Shown here: positions 33,108 to 36,312 of the stretch, piece by piece
Position numbering within the stretch: the stretch's first letter is position 1
Layout: the number at the start of each line of letters is the position of its first letter
Notes under the pieces: generated by a model
Told to the model about the DNA's origin: nothing
What the model saw: the letters and a program-made list of their open reading frames with translations, nothing else
Databases searched by the model: none
DNA from: Candidatus Bipolaricaulota bacterium
GTDB lineage: Bacteria; Bipolaricaulota; Bipolaricaulia; Bipolaricaulales; Bipolaricaulaceae
Assembly: GCA_025060415.1 (NCBI GenBank)
Contig: JANXBT010000001.1
Span: forward strand, 1-36,312
Direction of reading: 5' to 3'
DNA length: 36,312 nt
Made by a program: the position numbers and the translations under genes

Positions 33108-34787
33108 ATGCGGAAGGTGGCGGAGGACGGCGAATACCTGCGCATCCAGTTCGAATACGACCCCCGCCTGGTGCAGCTCGTGCGGGCCCTCCCGGAAAGC
33201 CGCTTCGACCAAAAACAGCGGCTGTGGCGCGTGCCCAAGGCCCACGTGGTCTCCGTGGTGGAGCTCCTCCAAAAGGAGGGCTTCGCCTTCGACGAGGCCA
33301 TCCAGCGGCTCTACTGGAAGAGAAAGGCGCAAAGCCAGGACCTCACCGTCTCCGCCCTGAACGCCCAGGTCCGGGCGGTCCTGAGCGAGGCCTTCCCCCA
33401 GCCCGTCTGGGTGGTGGGGGAGATCCTGGGCTACGAGAAGAACGCCCACAAGGAGCGGGTGGAGTTCCACCTCGTGGAGCGCCGCGAGGGGAGGATCATC
33501 GCCCAGGTGGAGGCCATCCTCTTCCCCGAGGCGCGGGACCTCATCGAGGGGAAGCTGGCCCAGGCCGGCTACCCCTTCCGGCTCCAGGACGAGATCACCG
33601 TGCGGGTCCTGGCGGAGGTGGACCTCTGGGTGCGGGAGGGCCTCTACCGCCTGGTCATCCGCGACCTGGACATCCACTACACCCTGGGCGAGGCGGCCCG
33701 CCGCCGGGAGGAGATCCTCCGGAAACTCGCCAAGGAGGGGGTCCTCGAGCGCAACCGCTCCCTGCCCTTCCCCCTCCTCCCCCTGCGGGTGGGCCTCATC
33801 ACGAGCCTGGGCTCCGACGCCCAAAACGACGTCCTGAACACCCTCAAGGCCTCGGGCTTCGCCTTCCAGGTCCTCGTGCACGGGGCCCGCATGCAGGGGC
33901 ATTTCACGGAGCCTTCGGTCCTCAACGCCCTGGACTGGTTCCGGGCGCACGCGGAGGAGTTCGACGTGATCCTCATCTGCCGGGGCGGGGGCTCCCGGGC
34001 GGACCTCGCCTGGTTCGACTCCGAGGCCCTGGCCCGGGCCGTGGCCCTCTTCCCCCTCCCCGTGGTGGTGGGCATCGGCCACGAGGAGGACCGCTGCGTG
34101 CTCGACGAGGTGGGCTGGCGGCCCAAACCCGCCACGCCCTCCGGCGCCGCCAAGCTCCTGGTCCAACGGGTCCAGGAGACCCTGGACCACGTGGAGCAGG
34201 CCCTGGCCGCCCTGGTGCGGGAGGCGGAGGCCGCGGTGGCCGCCGCCCAGCGGGACGTGGAGGAGAAGGCCCGGCGCCTCGCGCGGGGGACGGAGGGCCG
34301 CCTCCGGCAGGAGAGGGAGAAGCTGGGGGAGCGCCGGCGGCGGTTGGGCCGGGCCACGGCGCTCGCCCTCCGGAGCGCCAAGGCCCACCTGCAGCGGGTG
34401 GCCCAGGCCCTGCCGCGGGCCGTGGGCGCGGCGTTAGGGGGGCAGCGGGCCCGGGTGGGGGAGGCCGTGCGCCGGCTGGGCCGCGGCGCCCAGCGCGAAC
34501 TGGAACAGGCCAAGGCCGCCCTGGCCGGAAGGGAGGCACGGCTGCAGGCCTTGGCCGGCGCGCGCCTGGCTCAAGCCCGGGAGCGGCTCCAGGCCCGCGA
34601 GGACCGCCTGCGGGCCCTGGACCCCAAACGCGTGGTGGAGCGAGGGTTCGCCATCCTGCGCCTCCCCTCCGGCCGGGTGGTGACGGACCCCGCGCAGGCC
34701 CCGGCGGGCACCGCCCTCACCGCCGAGCTCCGGGCCGGGGTCCTCCGGCTCCTCTCCCAAGGGGGTGAACGTGGAGCCACGGACTGA
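33108..34787 (+). CDS. xseA: Exodeoxyribonuclease VII large subunit with N-terminal HARP-like domain
   Basis: A 559-residue XseA; typical proteins are about 400-460. Residues about 1-75 are an addition: YLRIQFEYDPRLVQLVRALP, then FDQKQRLWRVP and VVELLQKEGF. This resembles the HARP module of SMARCAL1-type annealing helicases and a short DNA-binding module found at the start of some tyrosine recombinases. The standard protein then begins at LTVSALNAQVRAVL: OB fold (VWVVGEILGYEKNAHKERVEFHL), catalytic core with VGLITSLGSDAQNDVLNTL, ILICRGGGSRADL and VVVGIGHEEDRCVLDEV, then a long Ala/Arg/Glu coiled coil (about 340-510) and a short C-terminal domain (RVVERGFAIL). It degrades single-stranded DNA to oligonucleotides with XseB. 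AAGGA precedes ATG 33108. Confidence 0.94.
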   Translation: MRKVAEDGEYLRIQFEYDPRLVQLVRALPESRFDQKQRLWRVPKAHVVSVVELLQKEGFAFDEAIQRLYWKRKAQSQDLTVSALNAQVRAVLSEAFPQPVWVVGEILGYEKNAHKERVEFHLVERREGRIIAQVEAILFPEARDLIEGKLAQAGYPFRLQDEITVRVLAEVDLWVREGLYRLVIRDLDIHYTLGEAARRREEILRKLAKEGVLERNRSLPFPLLPLRVGLITSLGSDAQNDVLNTLKASGFAFQVLVHGARMQGHFTEPSVLNALDWFRAHAEEFDVILICRGGGSRADLAWFDSEALARAVALFPLPVVVGIGHEEDRCVLDEVGWRPKPATPSGAAKLLVQRVQETLDHVEQALAALVREAEAAVAAAQRDVEEKARRLARGTEGRLRQEREKLGERRRRLGRATALALRSAKAHLQRVAQALPRAVGAALGGQRARVGEAVRRLGRGAQRELEQAKAALAGREARLQALAGARLAQARERLQAREDRLRALDPKRVVERGFAILRLPSGRVVTDPAQAPAGTALTAELRAGVLRLLSQGGERGATD

Positions 34788-35010
34788 GCCCACCTACACC
34801 GAGGCCGTGGCGCGGCTGGACGCGATCCTCGAGCGGATCGAGCGGGGCGAGGTGGACATCGACGAGCTCTCCCAGCTTGTGGCCGAGGCCGCGGAGCTGG
34901 TGGCCCTCCTGCGGCGGAAGATCACCGCCGCGGAAATGCAAATACGGACCATCACCGAGCGGCTGGAGCGCCCGGAGGAGGGGCCGCCGGAGGAGGAAGT
35001 CCCCTTTTAG
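34771..35010 (+). CDS. xseB: Exodeoxyribonuclease VII small subunit
   Basis: A 79-residue XseB that binds the coiled coil of XseA. The signature YTEAVARLDAILERIERGEVDIDEL is complete, followed by the second helix (LVALLRRKITAAEMQIRTI) and an acidic, proline-rich tail. GTG 34771 is preferred: AAGGGGGTGA lies just upstream, while GTG 34765 would crowd that site. It overlaps the xseA stop by 17 bases. Its TAG stop shares TTAG with the pyruvate kinase stop on the other strand. Confidence 0.94.
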   Translation: MEPRTEPTYTEAVARLDAILERIERGEVDIDELSQLVAEAAELVALLRRKITAAEMQIRTITERLERPEEGPPEEEVPF

Positions 35011-36312
35011 GCCTCCAGGACGCGGATGAGGTTGGTGGTGCCGGGCTGGTGGAAGGGCAGCCCGGCGGTGAACACGACCCTCTGGCCGGCCTCCACCAGG
35101 CCGGCCGCGCGGGCCGCCCCCAGGGCCAGGTCCAAAAGCTCGTCCACCGTGCGCGCCTCCGGGATCCCCAGGGGCACGACCCCCCACACCAGGTTCAGGC
35201 GGCGGAGGACGTCGGGGCGGGGGGTCACCGCGGCCACGGGCACCGGCGGCCGCAGGGAGGCCACCATCCGCGCGGTCCAGCCGGAGATGGTGGCGCAGAG
35301 GATGAGCTTGGCCCCCACGGCCTGGGCGAGGGCGCAGGCGCTCTGGGCGATGGCGGCCGGCACCTCGCCCACGAGCGCGGGCGCCAACCCCGGGACCCGG
35401 ATGGGGAACTCCCCGCCCTCGGCGGCCCGCACCGCGGCGTCCATGGCCCGCACGGCTTCCAGGGGGTACTTCCCCACCGCCGTCTCGTCGGAAAGCATCA
35501 GGGCATCCGCCCCGTCCCACACGGCGTTGGCCACGTCGGCCACCTCCGCCCGCGTGGGCACGGGGGAGTGGACCATGCTTTGCAGCATCTGGGTGGCCAC
35601 GATCACGGGCTTGGCGTGGGCGTTGCAGAGTTGCACGAGCTTTTTCTGCACGAGGGGGACCTGGTAGGGCGCGAGCTCCACCCCGAGGTCGCCCCGGGCC
35701 ACCATGGCCCCGTCCGCCGCGGCCACCAGCGCCGCCATGCGGGCCACCGCCGCCGCCAGCTCCACCTTCACCAGCACCCAGGGCCCGCCCCCGCCCAGGA
35801 GGGCCCGGGCCTCGGCCACGTCCTCCGGCCGCTGGGCGAAGGACAGGGCCACGAACTCCACGCCCTCCTCCCGGGCCAGGGCCAGGCTCTCCCGGTCCCG
35901 CGGGGTGAGGGCCGGCAGGGGGAGGACCGCGCCCGGGAAGTTCACGCCCTTGCCGGCCTGGATGATCCCCGCCCGTTCCGCCCGGCAGCGCAGGAAGTCC
36001 CCGTGGTTCTCAAGCACGGTGAGCTCCACCGTCCCGTCGGCGAGGAGCACGCGGGAGCCCGGGGGAACCGCCCGCAGGGCCTCAGGGTGGGTGAGGGGGA
36101 TGCCGCCCTGGCCGAGGAGGACCTCCTCCCCGGGCCGGAGCGCCACCGGCTGGGGGAGGGGGCCGACGCGCACCTTGGGGCCGGCGGTGTCCAGGAGGAG
36201 GGCGCAGCGGGGGGCGGCCCGCCGCACCCGCCGGATGAGCGCGCGGTGCTGCTCCGCGTCCCCGTGGGCGGTGTTGAGGCGGAACACGTCCGCGCCCGCT
36301 TGGGCCAAAAGG
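35007..36312 (-). CDS. pyk: Pyruvate kinase, N-terminus outside the window
   Basis: Partial: about 434 codons including the stop, open at the right edge; the frame continues leftwards from ...LLAQAGADVFRLNTAHG. Converts phosphoenolpyruvate and ADP to pyruvate and ATP. Motifs seen are DTAGPKVRVG, the B domain around DGTVEL, the VKVELAAAVARM stretch with the catalytic Lys, MVARGDLGVELAPYQVPLVQKKLV, VIVATQMLQSMVHSPVPTRAEVADVANAV, MLSDETAVGKYPLEAV and the C-domain end GTTNLIRV. The common form of the Lys loop has Ile-Glu-Asn; here Val-Glu-Leu is a mild change. Only about 25-35 N-terminal residues, with the first Arg motif, are missing. The stop overlaps the xseB stop. Confidence 0.95.
   Translation of the reverse strand, partial: LLAQAGADVFRLNTAHGDAEQHRALIRRVRRAAPRCALLLDTAGPKVRVGPLPQPVALRPGEEVLLGQGGIPLTHPEALRAVPPGSRVLLADGTVELTVLENHGDFLRCRAERAGIIQAGKGVNFPGAVLPLPALTPRDRESLALAREEGVEFVALSFAQRPEDVAEARALLGGGGPWVLVKVELAAAVARMAALVAAADGAMVARGDLGVELAPYQVPLVQKKLVQLCNAHAKPVIVATQMLQSMVHSPVPTRAEVADVANAVWDGADALMLSDETAVGKYPLEAVRAMDAAVRAAEGGEFPIRVPGLAPALVGEVPAAIAQSACALAQAVGAKLILCATISGWTARMVASLRPPVPVAAVTPRPDVLRRLNLVWGVVPLGIPEARTVDELLDLALGAARAAGLVEAGQRVVFTAGLPFHQPGTTNLIRVLEA

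Overview
This is a GC-rich, very compact bacterial segment of about 36 kb. Genes often overlap by 1-17 bases (ATGA and TGATG junctions), and Shine-Dalgarno sites are strong (GGAGGTGA type). Several promoters have a TACAAT-like -10 box only 5-12 bases before the start codon. The lineage cannot be fixed from this window. A cytosolic Asp23/AmaP cluster next to efp and nusB, a CIRCE operator on groESL, a DUF1385 gene after rpmE, and cohesin/dockerin and VCBS surface proteins together suggest a deep-branching, probably uncultured lineage such as Bipolaricaulota (OP1/Acetothermia) or a GC-rich clostridia-like bacterium. This is an inference of low confidence.

Layout. 1-7659 (minus): four secreted-protein genes in two 'propeller + Ig/cadherin-like' pairs. 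The distal pair is clearly lower in GC, its last gene is broken by three frame disruptions, and one Ig-like protein stops in mid-domain. 7782-9341 (plus): rpsI, rpmE and a DUF1385 membrane protein behind a good sigma-70 promoter. 9302-12331 (minus): efp, two Asp23 paralogues, amaP, nusB and a PHP phosphoesterase in one overlapping operon. 12383-12799 (minus): a DUF2227-like membrane protein, divergent from groES-groEL (12913-14815), which carries a CIRCE operator and ends at a strong terminator. 14875-17012 (minus): a TGS-domain GTPase and an M20 metallopeptidase, divergent from fabI and mutS2 (plus). Then on plus: a secreted TolB/CsgG-N-like protein, a three-gene zinc/manganese-type ABC importer, uvrC, an M42 aminopeptidase and acylphosphatase. 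26996-33060 (minus): trxB, an acyl-CoA synthetase, a lamin-tail-domain (LTD) protein, a larger LTD/Ig/PKD protein ending in a dockerin, and a lipoprotein made of one cohesin-like domain. 33108-35010 (plus): xseA and xseB, convergent with a partial pyruvate kinase gene.

Most of the window is housekeeping: translation, chaperones, lipid synthesis, DNA repair and glycolysis. The accessory content is extracellular. The most interesting item is the translationally coupled dockerin protein and cohesin lipoprotein, which looks like a minimal cohesin-dockerin surface anchoring pair. The second is exonuclease VII large subunit with an extra N-terminal HARP-like domain. The duplicated and decaying propeller/cadherin locus at the left edge is the third.
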